From positions 1,612,001 to 1,676,000 of the forward strand of contig CM038916.1 of the NCBI GenBank assembly GCA_021904315.1: 64,000 nt of DNA. Direction: 5' to 3'. The translations under genes and the position numbers were made by a program. Positions 1 to 15,630 of this stretch are shown piece after piece (within the stretch, counting starts at the first letter, position 1; each line of letters begins with the position of its first letter). The stretch comes from Sphagnum magellanicum (Eukaryota; Streptophyta; Sphagnopsida; Sphagnales; Sphagnaceae). The notes beneath the pieces were generated by a model that worked only from the letters and a program-made list of their open reading frames with translations, was not told the DNA's origin and searched no databases.

Positions 1-1
1 C

Positions 2-523
2 GCTGTAGAGTTCGACATTCATAAGGACATAGAGTTCTGGGACATCAACGACAATCACGTCGGCATTGACATCAACAGCTTGGACTCAATTTTTGCGAAA
101 GAGGCCTCCTCTGATATGCAGGTAGTCAATCTCACATCCGGTCATATCAAAGCTTGGATTGAGTATGACGGGCAAGCGCGGAAGATGAGTGTTTCCATCA
201 CCCCGTTTGTTGCCACCAACGATTACCCGAAACCAGCTCAACCACTTCTCGTCGTCGATGTCGATCTTTCGTCTTACGTGAGCGAACACATGTTTGTAGG
301 GTTCTCAGCAGCAACAGGAAGTGGAGTTGTTAATCACAAGGTTTACTCATGGAGTTTCGAAAGCACAGATTCTTCACTGTCAGACTTTGAAGACATCAGT
401 CCTACTCCATCTCCTTCAGGGCCTGCTCAACCGGTTTCTCAAGCTTCCCTCTTCCGTGCACATGATTGTGGAAGACTTCTTGCACTTCTACTTGTCCTGG
501 TCTTGTCTTGTTTGGCTTTTTGA
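2..523 (+). CDS. Legume-type (L-type) lectin domain protein, 5' end outside the window
   Basis: An open frame runs from the window edge to a stop at 523, and an in-frame ATG at 80 is internal. The translation starts with the legume-lectin metal-binding segment (AVEFD, then DINDNHVGIDINS), continues through the beta-sandwich strands (HIKAWIEYDG, then KMSVSIT), and ends with the domain signature FVGFSAATG followed by VYSWSF. After the lectin domain come about 25 Ser/Pro-rich residues and then a hydrophobic tail (LLALLLVLVLSCLAF) that ends at the stop. In L-type lectin receptor kinases this position holds a transmembrane helix followed by a cytosolic kinase; no kinase follows here. The tail looks like a GPI-attachment signal or a membrane anchor without a cytosolic part. 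The protein is expected to be secreted or on the cell surface and to bind carbohydrate. A truncated receptor kinase is the alternative. The lectin call is firm; the anchoring is inferred. Confidence 0.85.
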   Translation, partial: AVEFDIHKDIEFWDINDNHVGIDINSLDSIFAKEASSDMQVVNLTSGHIKAWIEYDGQARKMSVSITPFVATNDYPKPAQPLLVVDVDLSSYVSEHMFVGFSAATGSGVVNHKVYSWSFESTDSSLSDFEDISPTPSPSGPAQPVSQASLFRAHDCGRLLALLLVLVLSCLAF

Positions 524-3250
524 AGCTTTGAATCGGTTTATGCCATTTGGGATGAGAGATACAATCCAACCTTGATGACGTCTAGAAGAAACCTGGAAGC
601 CCCTACTGCAAAACCAGTGGTTTCTACAGGAATTTCTATCAGCAGTTGCTTCCACTTCCTGCTGCAATCTGAGAAGTACTTCTCACTGTCTTGTCAGTTT
701 GTCCTGATGCAGTTGTTTCCAGGTGTGGTGATGTTTGGAGCTCTTGTGGATGTAGGACTTAAAATGTATGCATAGTCTCTGGATAAAGAGGTTTTTGCAG
801 ATGTGTATCAAGTCTGCAGATTGTTGGCCCATCAGATAGCAAAAGCCAAGAAGTTTTGTGGAGGTTATTAGTCTGACCAAAGTTGAGTGAGAAATGGTAG
901 AAATGAAGCTTTATGTTCTCTGTATCTGCTGTCCTAGAGGCTATTCTTCCTTTTGTACTGTCATTTAAAGCAACCCATTTTAAAGAGTATCATGCCATGT
1001 AGTATGATATCCGGTTTTAGGAGACATCTGACTCTTTCAAGAGCTCCTGGCACAATTTGATACTCTAGATTTGAGGACACTATTGAGCTTGTAAGTTGAT
1101 TGTGCTTGTGAGTGTAAAAATTGAGTTCATGACAAGCTTCTTGTTTTTTAGGTAGTTAGCTAGCAGTTTTGACACTGGAGTTGTAAGAATTGGTCTAATT
1201 TCTGACAGTCAAGTCCTCTACTAAACCTGAGTAGTTTATGCAAATTTGGGTCATCTATAGATGCTTGAAATTAGTTATTTTGTTGGCACTCACTCAACCT
1301 GTGCTTGTTCAGTTTCTTGAATCTTTGCTTTCAGTTCCGCTTCTTCAACAGAATTTATGAGGCCCCTTCGATGGAGCTTTAGCTATTTGAACTGTTTTAT
1401 TGACTTTTTTGTGACTCTTTAGTCATGTTCCAGCTTGAAAGTATGCATCAGACCTTTTCAATGGAGTGGAGCTGTTTGAACAGTTTCTTGCATCTTTGGA
1501 GAAGTATGCATTGGGTGTCTTCACTGAAGCAGAGCTGTTTGAAGAGGTTTTTGAATCTCTGCATTTAGTCTAGTGCCTTAAAAGTGTGGATTTGGCTTCT
1601 ACAGTGGAGCAGGGCTGTTTGAAGGTGAGATGGAAAGCTGAACTACCACATGATGTTAAAGAGAAATCCCTTTGAAGTACATCCTCCTTTTGTTTCATCA
1701 GACCTAGCAGTGCTTGAGAAGTACAAGAGATGAGGAAAAACAAAAAATCCTAAATCCAGATTAGCACACAAGTTGTCTCTGGAGTTTACTACAAAGCAGT
1801 TTGTAGTTCTTGGTCCAAGTCCTTGTTACAATCTTTAAGAAAAACAGAGTTGCACCAGAAGAATGACACCAGAATCATAGGGAGAGAACCTTTGAGCGCA
1901 GAAATCATAAGATGGAAATGACTACTTAGGTGTTGCCAAGCTCCAATTGTAGAAGTTCACCACTGACTCTTGAACAATGGGCCAACATAGCAAGTTCCAA
2001 GTACCCTTCAAAATATCTTTGCAGAAGATCATTGCATGATCAGGAAAAACTGATGATTGTAGTGCCATATCTTGGAATATTGTGACTTACATGAAGCTGC
2101 ACACTATTAGTCCCATACTTGGCATTCTTGGCTACAGACCTCATGACTTGCACAGGAGAAAGAATTTGAGGAGATACTTCTGTGCTGTTCTCAGATCCTT
2201 CACAGTGGTAGAGAATCACAGGTCAGAGAAGCTTTTTTAAAATGATTGCTGTCATATATTTCTTGTCAACACAGGAAGCTAGTGCATTTCTTCATTGTTG
2301 TGTATGTTCTGATTGCCTGTTCTGCAGCAAGCTGGAAGCAATTCACCAGAGCTGGGATTTGGATTCCTTGTAGAAAGGAGGTGAATGCAAGGTTTCCAGA
2401 TTTCAGAGCATGTGCTAGTCCTGTGATCCACTTGAAGAGGGGCAGCTGTGTTCATCAACAGATTGTCCACATGCTTGCAATTTGGTCTCTTGCCACGCCA
2501 TGCTTGGAGGCCACAAATCTAGTAAGGCTTGTTGAGTGCAAATATTAAACAACGCTACTTACATGAAGCTGCTAATCAGTGAACCCCTGATTTAGCACAA
2601 GCAGGGTGATCAAGCAGGATGAGTCAGTGATCTTGCCCAGCAACATGATCAAAGACTATGCCTTCAACCAAAATGATTCCTTGAACATCCTCAGAGTAAT
2701 GGATACCTGTGCATCTAAGGAGATTGTCTGCAAGGTCATCTTTGATAGTGAGGAGGGTGCCATCCGTTGGCATCTTCTTCCACCATTGTTTCCTCTGAAC
2801 TCCGAAAATCAGAAAGACTTGGGCCTGTGGTCCTCTCCCTGTTTTGGGATTCCACCTAAAGAGATTTTCTGTGAAATCTGGATGCAAATGCAAGCATAGG
2901 AAAGCTTTGTCTGTTTCTCAATTTAAACTGGGTGAATGGACTCTTAAGCTTCTTTCTTGAGACATGGAACTATCTCTGGTTACCAACAATCGCATGGGGA
3001 TCACGTGTTTCTAAAATTGTTTGTGACGCTTTGTATTGATGCAACTGACAATCTTGAAAGATTTTGGCAAGCAAGCAGTGTGATGTATCTTTGGATCACC
3101 ATTTTGCTATGTGCTGCGATTCTTCTTTGCCACAACCATTGCTACACATGCATTTCGCTGTCGAGATTCTGCCACCTCTCAATCTGTAGGCTGCAGTAGA
3201 AGTACTGCTTGATGCCGAATTGAATTGTTTTCTTTGATATAGTATTGCAC
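524..3250. other. Intergenic DNA downstream of the lectin gene
   Basis: The first few hundred bases are presumably 3' UTR of the lectin gene. The remainder has only short open frames on both strands (the longest about 100 codons, at 2246-2548 and 2606-2899). None has a recognisable domain or convincing splice partners. I searched for a kinase continuing the lectin gene and saw none. Confidence 0.5.
1371..1625 (+). repeat. Imperfect tandem repeat, about four units of 60-90 bp
   Basis: A core resembling TGGAGC-GAGCTGTTTGAA recurs near 1373, 1461, 1523 and 1601. Each core is followed by a T-rich stretch with 'tttcttgcatcttt' or 'tttttgaatctctg'-like sequence. The units are diverged and variable in length. 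No function is evident. Confidence 0.45.
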
Positions 3251-3946
3251 CGAATGTGAGGGATTCTCTCGTCACTCTCTACCTACAACCTTGCCAGGCA
3301 AGATCTAAGAGGTGCGTGGTGTCATGAAAAACGAACGAGAAAGTTGGAGAAGACGATGACCGGCTGGAAGAAGTTACACATTCACACGCGCACATTGAAC
3401 CAAAAGATCTTTGTTCCCGAAAGCCCCAACTCTCGTTGAGTATTGCAGCCGACGCGATTCGCGAATTCGGATCTAGCACATGGCGTTTGCGGCTTGGGCG
3501 ATCATTCCCTATGAGCAGGCGACAGCCAACGGCATTCACAAGAACACGTAGTACGCGGAAGTGGCTTGGACGCAGCTGCCTTGTTGTTGCAGACACAAAC
3601 CCCACCACCATCCTTTTGGCATATTCCCATTGCACCAAATCGCGTGCCTCTTCGTCTCGTCCACTCCTTCCCCTACTCTGCCAATTGTCATCACCTTCCA
3701 ACCTACCTGCCTTCTGCTCCCTATTCTCCTTCTTCTTCTTCCTCTTGTTGGATCCACGAGATTTGAATTTTGGCGCAAAAAGAGGAAGCTGTGTGTTCAC
3801 CTCTGTATGGGGTGGCCATGCTAGAGATCGAGGTCGAAAGTTAGACTCGGTATTGTTGTTCTTGTGGTGGAATGTCCTGTCGTTGGGTTGAAGAGGTGAG
3901 TGAGCCTCCAAGCCTGTTCGGTGGGTTTGTTTGAGAATCGAAGGAA
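3251..3946 (+). promoter_or_regulatory. Presumed promoter and 5' UTR of the cytidylyltransferase gene
   Basis: This stretch lies directly upstream of the ATG at 3947. It is less AT-rich than the other intergenic DNA and holds a long CT-rich tract around 3700-3755, a frequent feature of plant 5' leaders. A TGA at 3932-3934 lies in frame with the start codon, so the coding region cannot extend further upstream without an intron. Long open frames on the minus strand here (for example 3279-3995) are compositional, low-complexity and without a domain. No TATA box can be assigned with confidence. Confidence 0.4.
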
Positions 3947-6853
<2,907 letters not shown>

Positions 6854-8609
6854 GTCATCATACTCTTAGTTCCAAATCCAGCAAGAGAGAAGAGAATTAC
6901 ATAGCAATATCAAGTGATCATGGGATATATTGTAAGAATAATATGATGGTTATTGGTTGAGACAAAATGTAATTTTACCAGTGTATGTTGTTTAAAAACA
7001 TGACTGTTGTAAAATAGTGGGAGCTCCCAGACAAGATAATTTAACCAGAATTCTTTTGTGCTTAATATATTCTATTTGGTGCATTGGCCCAAGAAGGTTG
7101 GTTGTATATGGCAAATTTTTTGGATTCTCCCTTTTCTGATTTTTGTTTCAATTCCTTTGATTACTTTGACAAGTTGAGCAATGACACAGCAGACCATTTT
7201 GATCCATTACAAAATAGTGGGGGTTTTATGGAAAGGCCGTATTTTGTCTTGTTCGTAGCCTGAAATGTTAGATGTTTGTTAGCATCTAGGTGTAAGCATT
7301 TCAAATTTAATTGGCAAGTTGCAACTTCCATTTATAGGTTTAATTGTAGTTGTTAATTGTCATTTTGCAGGTAGCCTTGTCCTATTCATAAGCACACAAA
7401 AAAGAGTAGCTCAACAATTCATTTAATTGTTTGCATGAAAATGCACAGAGAAAATTGATTTTTAAGTGAAATATACAAGAATCGAAATACAAATGCGATC
7501 TTGTTCGAGGTTTTTCCATTGGAGAAACATGGTTCCATGGTGTCTCTCTTATAGCAGTCAAAAAAGTCTGCATTAAAAAAAATTTGCAAATTGCCATCAA
7601 TTTGTCTAAGAGTTCCTACATGAAAATGTAGCTTTGGAGATATTTGCATCATTGCCTTTTTCTTCAATATTCTTGCGATACTAATGAAGAAATTTTTTTA
7701 CAATAAAAACATTTTACATGTAAATAGCACATGGAATTTGATCAAGAATTTGAATTAATTCAAAACTAGGGCCTAAAATTGAGGTGACTTTCAACAGAAC
7801 TTCATTATCCCAATTTTCCAAGATACTGAGAGTTCACCTACAGAGCAAACATGCAACCCTTTTGCATTAGGTGGGCACCTACACGCTTACATACACCTCA
7901 TGTTTGACTGGGAGGAGATTGGGAGAAGGTGGGAAGAAGTTGAACCCACCAAAGAGGAAAGTTCAATAATGCTAACTTCACGCCTAAGGTGAAGGCCTTG
8001 GGTGGAGGGCATTCCCAAAAAGGGGCCTTATGAGATACCCAGTAAGCCAAGTTTGGCCCCACGTTTATGACCAGGTACTTAGGTATTCATCTTTGCCTTA
8101 GTTAGTTGGTGTACCCATAGTTTTTTTTTTCCCCTAGGAGTCACATTGATTGGTCCACCATCAATTTTACTGGAACATTGGGCAGATCCCCACCATAGAG
8201 CCTAGATACACTTCCCTCCCCCAAAATGGAAGAATAGATACTTGTAGTAAGGGGCTGCTTCAGCACATGTCTGCCCAAAGCTTGATGACACTTTGTCTTT
8301 TTCTAGAAAAAAATTAAGATTTGCATTCCGACCCAAAGCTGTCAATTGCCTGAACCTCCCCATTGCAAGAATGGCTCACAAAACTTATGTTTAATGGATC
8401 TCTTGCCCTTAGTGATTTGTAATGACGAATGTTGAAAGTGGAATCTTCATTCCGCAATTAAGATGTATGAGATGGTATTGAGGTTTCAGTATTAGATTGG
8501 ATGGAAATTATGTCACGTGGCAATGTTGCTATTTGATTTTCTATCTTAGCTTATTGTTGAATCTTTAGGGGATGCTACTATCATTGGTATAACAACTTTT
8601 GATGTTTTT
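6854..8609. other. 3' flank of the cytidylyltransferase gene and intergenic DNA
   Basis: The first few hundred bases are probably 3' UTR. Beyond that there are only short spurious frames. The segment 7860-8300 is less AT-rich than the surrounding DNA, with stretches such as TGGGAGGAGATTGGGAGAAG, and may be an old repeat, but it shows no coding capacity or termini I can recognise. Confidence 0.4.
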
Positions 8610-8960
8610 GTTTAGAGATTTATGGTTTAGGGTATAAGGCTTAAAATGTATGTTATAACATTTAGGGTTTACAATGTAAGGCATTGGATTTATGGTGTAT
8701 CATTTAGGGTTTAAAATAAAATGTTCCATAGCTAAATTAATGTATTTTTTGACATTGTATATTAGGATAGGGTAGTTGTGTTATTTCATTTAAGGTTTAG
8801 GGTGTAGGGCATAATATTAAGTTATGTGAGATATACATTAATATAACATAAGATTTTACATTCAAACATAAAGGGTTTTGAATCCACAACATATGGTTTA
8901 TAATGTTATTATGGAATTTAGAGAACTTTTGGGGTTGATGATTTAAGGTTTAAAGTTTAA
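8610..8960 (+). repeat. Degenerate telomere-like (TTTAGGG-rich) patch
   Basis: The plant telomere motif TTTAGGG appears at least four times (around 8630, 8661, 8706 and 8797), mostly as ATTTAGGGTTT or GGTTTAGGGT. Further variants such as ATTTAAGGTTTA and GTTTAAGGT lie in between. The units are scattered and not in register, so this is at most an old, decayed interstitial telomeric-type repeat or simple-sequence drift. Confidence 0.35.
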
Positions 8961-11900
8961 GGTCTACAGTTTAGTGTAACATTTCAACTATATGTTTAAT
9001 TAACATTAATTTAATTTTAGGTGAAATGTTTAATACTATATAATATGTGTTTTGATAATTGAATTTTTATTGACATTGATTGAAATTACATGCAATTAAA
9101 TATAATATTTTATAATTTTGATAATATAAATAAAATTTAAATGAAATTGAATTTTTTAAAAAATTGTTTACCATTACAACATTGAGGTGAATCATCTAAA
9201 TGACTAAGCTATCAAATTTGCAATCAAATTTAAAGATAAATGTGTTTTAAGGTTTGGGAAGACGGATTCGAAAATGGTAACGAGATGGTGGGAAAAAAAA
9301 AATTATTGCTTGAGAAAACAAAACATGTACAATTAATATATCTTTGCTTGTGTTTTACTACATTTTCATCATAAACAACCATAGGTAAAGAGTATAATCA
9401 ATAAAAATAAGCATGCATTGTTTTCATCGATTTCTTCAACATGCATTGGTGAATATGCGTTGGTTTTATCCAAAACATATTAAGTGATTATTAGAGTTAT
9501 AATTTTTTAAAAAATTTAAATTACATTTCACTTGGATAGGAAACTGTAACAAATTGAATGGAAAAGGACTAAAAATTGGTTTGAAAGTTGGTGCAAATAG
9601 TATTACCCCTTCAATTTCATAATATCCCAATAGACCTTTTCAACCAATCCTCACTCCCTTTAATTTCAAAATTATGCAAATTTTGTGGAATTTAACAAAA
9701 TGGTTATTATAATTAACATTTGCCAAAATCCTTGGTACAGAATATTTTCATATTTAATCCTTGGACCCTAGTAATATTATAAAAATATTGCATAATTAAG
9801 GGTCAAATAGATGGGGCATGTCATAATTATGAAGAATATTTTTCAAAGGTTTGGCTATTTTCTTGGCCATGCGATTAATATTATCATGGCAAGGATCAAG
9901 AGCCTAGTAAAGGTTTTTTTTGGATTATTCCTATGTCCAAACTGAGCTTTTTGTGAATATAATTATTTTTCCTAATTTGTGAATAAATAAAATAAAACTT
10001 TCATAGCTAAAACCTTCATTTGGTTTAAGAATTTATATTACAATTTTGCTTCCAATATATCATAATTTTACTAATTATTAACTTTTAATTTACATGTATG
10101 AATCCATGTAATTTATCCACAATAATTATTTTTTAATTGATCATAAATAAATTATATATATATAATTTTTTATATAATTCGTATTAAATATGAAGTATGA
10201 TTCAATCTAAATAATTGTGTAATTATATATTTCCCAGATCTTACATTTTTATTTTAATATTAAAAAAATTTCAAAATATAATGTTATAAAAATTTATTTA
10301 TGAAATACGTTTTTTTTACCATTAAAATTTATTTTAATGTATAATATTTAATTTAATTACATTGAATATTTAAAATGAATTATATAAATCATGTATATTA
10401 TTTAAGATATTAAAGGTTTTTATATTCCACATATGTATAATATTAATTAAAATAAGTTCTTTACATGTTGGAGTTTATTATGCTCATTTGTATTCATATT
10501 AAAATTTTATTAATATTCATTTTTGAATCATTGTAAAATAATTGTATGACCACCTAGAGTACCACAAATTCATCTAATGCTAATAATTATATAGTTATAC
10601 AAGGCCATGTTATCCACTTGGTAGTAATTATTATAAATCATATATAAATCGTTTTATAAGTCTCCTAATTTAGAAGATACAATGGGACCCATTTTCCAAT
10701 GACATAGGATATTATTTAATTAAATATAAAAAGACCATGACATCATGATAATATTTTCCATGTCATTTGAAGTAATTGAAATTTAGTCATAAATTACATT
10801 TGTGTATTTCATTATTTGAAAAAATGATAGCAAAATAATCCATGTTAATGTTTTATTATCTAGCATACATTCAAAAACAATATTAGGTGAAATATGGTCA
10901 ATGGAAAATGGATGAAGTATGTCAATTTTGTAAGTTTAAATCATCCATCAGTCATATAAATGATTTAGTAATCTATTATTCATATTTATTTCATGTAGAT
11001 AATGAAGTTGTAATATATGAATGTGGTCAATGATAGAGTTTTTTAAGACATTTAGACTTCATTGTTTCCTTGGTTGAAAATGGATAGAAATTGTACTAGA
11101 ATGTTAGTTATGAAGTTAAAGTCCAACAAATAAATGTTTTCCCCTTTAGAAAAGGAGAGCCCCTCCGTAATAGTGTTGTGATTGCAAGGTCAAACTTTAG
11201 GAATTATAATAAAGGTATCCATTAAAATGTTTTTTCATTGTTTGCCAAGTTTCATGGTTCTATGTTATTTCATTTAAACACCATGTATGTGTCCAGGCAC
11301 CCCATGTTACCATGCATGCACTTTAAATGCCTAGGGTGCATTCACCTTATATTTAGTGAAAAGTAAATTTATGCACCCTGGTCTTTGCACTCCAATGTGG
11401 TTATAATTTGATTCAATTTTGTGGTATGTCCTTTGTTAATGGAAATTTGACCATCAAAAAATGTACATTATGATGCCACTACATAACAATGACATGGCAA
11501 TTGACATGTGAATGATAAGGTCATACTTGGTTGCCATGAATGTCCAATGTCATGCACATGGCAATGGGCATGCTTAATACCCTTGTGTGCAACTAGGTGC
11601 ATGCACCAATCCTGTGAAACCCTAACAACATAGCCTAAATTTGTTATATTGCTAGTGACAAATCAATCATTCAACTTGATAAGGATAGTTCAAAATTTAA
11701 CATGAAAGGACGAAGGCAAGCCCAAAAACAAGGTGACTTAAAAAATATATAATTTATTGTATAAAACAATGACTTTTCTTTGGCCATTTTCATGCACATT
11801 GTGGTCTTAAATCATATTCGAAAAGAAGTTGTAAATAAGTTATCCTTCAACTTAATATCCTTCAAAATGCAAAAACTCATTACAAATTTTTAATGTTACA

Positions 11901-14900
11901 ACTACTATTAAGTTACATTAACAATTTAATAGTATTGACAATTTACACAAAACTAGCTCATGAAACTACTTAATAATCTAGAAAAATTTCAAATTCCATA
12001 AATATGTAAAGATTAATTGGAATCTAAAGTCTTTAAAAATAAGTTCATTAAAATTACCAGTAATTGGGACCTCCATGAAAAGAGTTTTATGTGAACATTA
12101 CCATTGCAAGAGTCATCCAAGAGCTTGGTAGTGGTAAAGTTGATCTTCAAACTTGTTGAGCTAAAAACAAATCTAATTGTACTTGAAGATAATATTGTCT
12201 ATTAACATTTAGATGGCAATGGTTTCAATTTCATTTGTGATTCAAATTTTTTAATTTATAATGTATGGGTAGTTCCAAAGCATGGAATTGTTGAAGGAAA
12301 ATAATGATCAACAACATCTTTCAAAGTTTGTTGCTTACATATTATTTTGCAATTTTTGATGTTGTCAACTATTTCAACCTTGAATGTAGAAGTAGCAATC
12401 ATAGTGAATACAGGATGGTCCCCTATTTTCAATTCATTAGTTGTCTTGAACTCTTTCCATCCATTCCCAATGCTTAATATTATAGGTGACCCATTGATCT
12501 TTTTGCCTTCACACTTTCATGTGCTTGACTTTGTGTTTTCCTAACATTGTCACTTACATGTCAATCTTGCCACCGTGCTTCATTAGGAATCTATGGGCAA
12601 CTAGACTTGCAAAAAAAAAAAAATGGTTTAGGGTAGATTTTCAAGTTAGTATCAGTTTGAGAATATCAACAATTTGTATAATGCAAAAACCTATTGTCAC
12701 ACAAAATGATAGGAAATAATACACCCATTTAGTTTTTGAATGCGTATTAAAAATGATACTAATTTTATATTATAAATTGACCAATTGATTTTGGTTTTAA
12801 GTCTAAAACTAGTTCTTGCATATTATAGGACTTACAAAAGGAACTTTTATACAATTACCAAATGGTCTTTAGACATGTTGCTACGTGCAAAAATTTGATG
12901 GAATGTTGGTGCTTTTGAACCATATTATGCTACTACTGCCTAGTATATATTAGGTGCATGTGGCACTATAGGCATGATGTTATATAATATGAAAATCTTA
13001 TGGAATTTTGGTGTTTCCAAACCACACTCAAAACCCAATGTGTCAAAATTTTATGTGCATGCATGTGACCAACACCATCACGATTATGAATAAGCATACA
13101 CATGATATAATTATTTTAGCTCTTCTATAAACTCATGCACCATTGATTTGCAAACAAGATCCAATTCCAAATCCTTCATTCCCCATCTATCAATTGATCC
13201 AACATATTACAAAAAAATTGACAATTGTCAACTTGAATGTAAAAAATTGGATTATTCACTAGTTAAGTTTTATAGAAGAGTCTAAAACCAAATTCAACAA
13301 AGCCACTTCATCCTTGCTCAAAGCAATGCAACATAAACTCCCCCCCTCTCAAGCACTTCCTTATATAACATGAACTTATATATTCCTCAACAACACCATG
13401 CATTGGGTTGCCCCAAGAACACATAAAACTTTTGATAGCTTCTCTTTAACCTTTTCATGGCTCATCACCTTTTGCTGTTATTGTCCATCCATTAGCCCCA
13501 TGTAATCAAACCTATCTAGCACCAACCATTATAACATTTCATATTGAATATTTTCTTCCAAGGTTCATTAGATTCCATGCACGAATGTTGTTAATGTTAC
13601 TAAATTTGGCAATATATATTTGATTCACCTATTTTGCATATTTGATAAGATATTATTATTATTATACATTGAAATAAAATTTCATAGCAAATTTAGTATG
13701 ATATATTATAAATTAAAAATATTTATATTATAATTTCAAAATAAAATAGATTATAAAGACTTATAAGTGGTAAGACAATATATATAATTTATTTGTACAT
13801 TAAAAATTTGTTAACATCATATTAAATTTAAAATTTATATTATTAGTAAGGGACAGTACTAAGTCTACCACTTGTGATTACTCTAAGTTACTAGCTTGAT
13901 TTCTATGGCACTAATTAGTTTAGAAATTTCTACCCCTTAACATGATATTTTGTGAAATTATGTGCATTTTTCTGATCAATAAATTTAGCAATAGTAACTA
14001 ATAATATTAAAATAATTATAGGAAAGTTACTTAATAGAACATTTTAAAAATAAATTTAGAATAATGACATAAAATAAACTAGTTTAGTAATTGTAATTTC
14101 TAGTTTGATGGTTTTAAAAAAAAATTCTGATGTTTAAATATTTAATCCTAACATTCTAAAGTTTCTTGAAAATTATATACATGTAAGACATTAAGCCCTT
14201 TCCTAGAAAATGTTAAATCAGCCAAAAAAAGTAAATGCAATCAAAACAAAAGTATTGTTGCAATTTTCCCGTTAATCTACCCTTTGCACCATTCATATTT
14301 TCTAAAAAAAATTGAGTGATACTTGGGCACAATTTGCATTCATAACCTTCCAATGTGTTATGAATGTTTCAAAGGGCACATAACATGTCCAATGACATGT
14401 TACATATCCAAAATACACATAACATGTGCAAAACATGCATAACATGGACCCAAAAGGTGTTTAAGTATCACAAGGTAAAAACAAAAGGGGCAAAGGGTAG
14501 ATTGGGGGAAAAAATCATAACAGTACTTTTTGTATTAATTGCATAAATTACTTTCTTTGGCCGATTTAACATAGACTTCTACTCTACTCAACAATAATAA
14601 TTGATATATAGACATTTTAGTACTTTATATGTACATTGCCAATTTCAACCAAAATTTGACTAATTTCATCATTCCCATTCAGACACATGTTCATTCTTTT
14701 TATTAAATTGTGTACATGATATTTACCTTATTTTAAATTCAAGAAATTTCAACTTAACATCTAGTTTGAAGCTAAAGAGATTGATCCAGAGTAAATGTTT
14801 TAGACCAACAAATTTGGGTAGTTAATATGTATTTTATCTAATTATAACTATTGATTATGTGTATAGTTGTAATTAAATACATATTAATCACAACTAGCAA

Positions 14901-15630
14901 AATCTAGTAATCAAATTTTATGGATATTAACTAGTAGTTGGGAAAGTTCTGATAACAAATAGTCTAGCATAATTTGAATCTAAAAGCTTAATATGTTGAT
15001 ATGACTATATTAACCAAAACATGTTTAAATTTTTATTACACTAAATATTGAAAGTAGTCATATCGTTCACCTACTACGTTGAGGATGTGATCCATGCCAT
15101 GGTTGTATGGATTTGCATCCTTGGACAATGAAATAGTTTATAGTTTTAGAAAATAGTTTTTTTTTCTATTCAACGTCTCATTATCAATTGACATCATTAA
15201 TTATACAAAATTTTGGATATTAACTATCAATGTGTTAATATCAAAATAATTATAAAAATTGTTACTATGAAAAAATATAAAAAGTTGGAAACACACTTCA
15301 GATGTGAAACTTTTGGCAATCAATAAATCATACATTATTATTAGGATGCCATTATTGATTAATATTAATGAAAATAATTTATGATCAAATTACAAAAAAA
15401 TATTCATAATATTCCTTTATTCATCATAATATTATTGGGGAATTGATAAATCAAAACCATTTAAATTCATAATATTCATATATTATTTTCAAAACGCAAT
15501 GTGTTTTATTCAACAAAAGAATTATTGCTATTAAAAGGACAAATACACAATTATACTAATGTGAAAAAGGCTAAGAGGTTTCTATAAGGGGCATGAATGG
15601 AGGAAAGGAGATAGGGGATGCATCTCCTAT
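8961..15630. other. AT-rich gene-poor region
   Basis: I see no gene here. The sequence is strongly AT-rich, with runs of A and T and many short stop-bounded frames. The longest open frames (12347-12544, 12519-12719, 14364-14546) are about 60 codons and carry no recognisable domain. It is probably composed of heavily decayed transposable elements. Confidence 0.5.
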
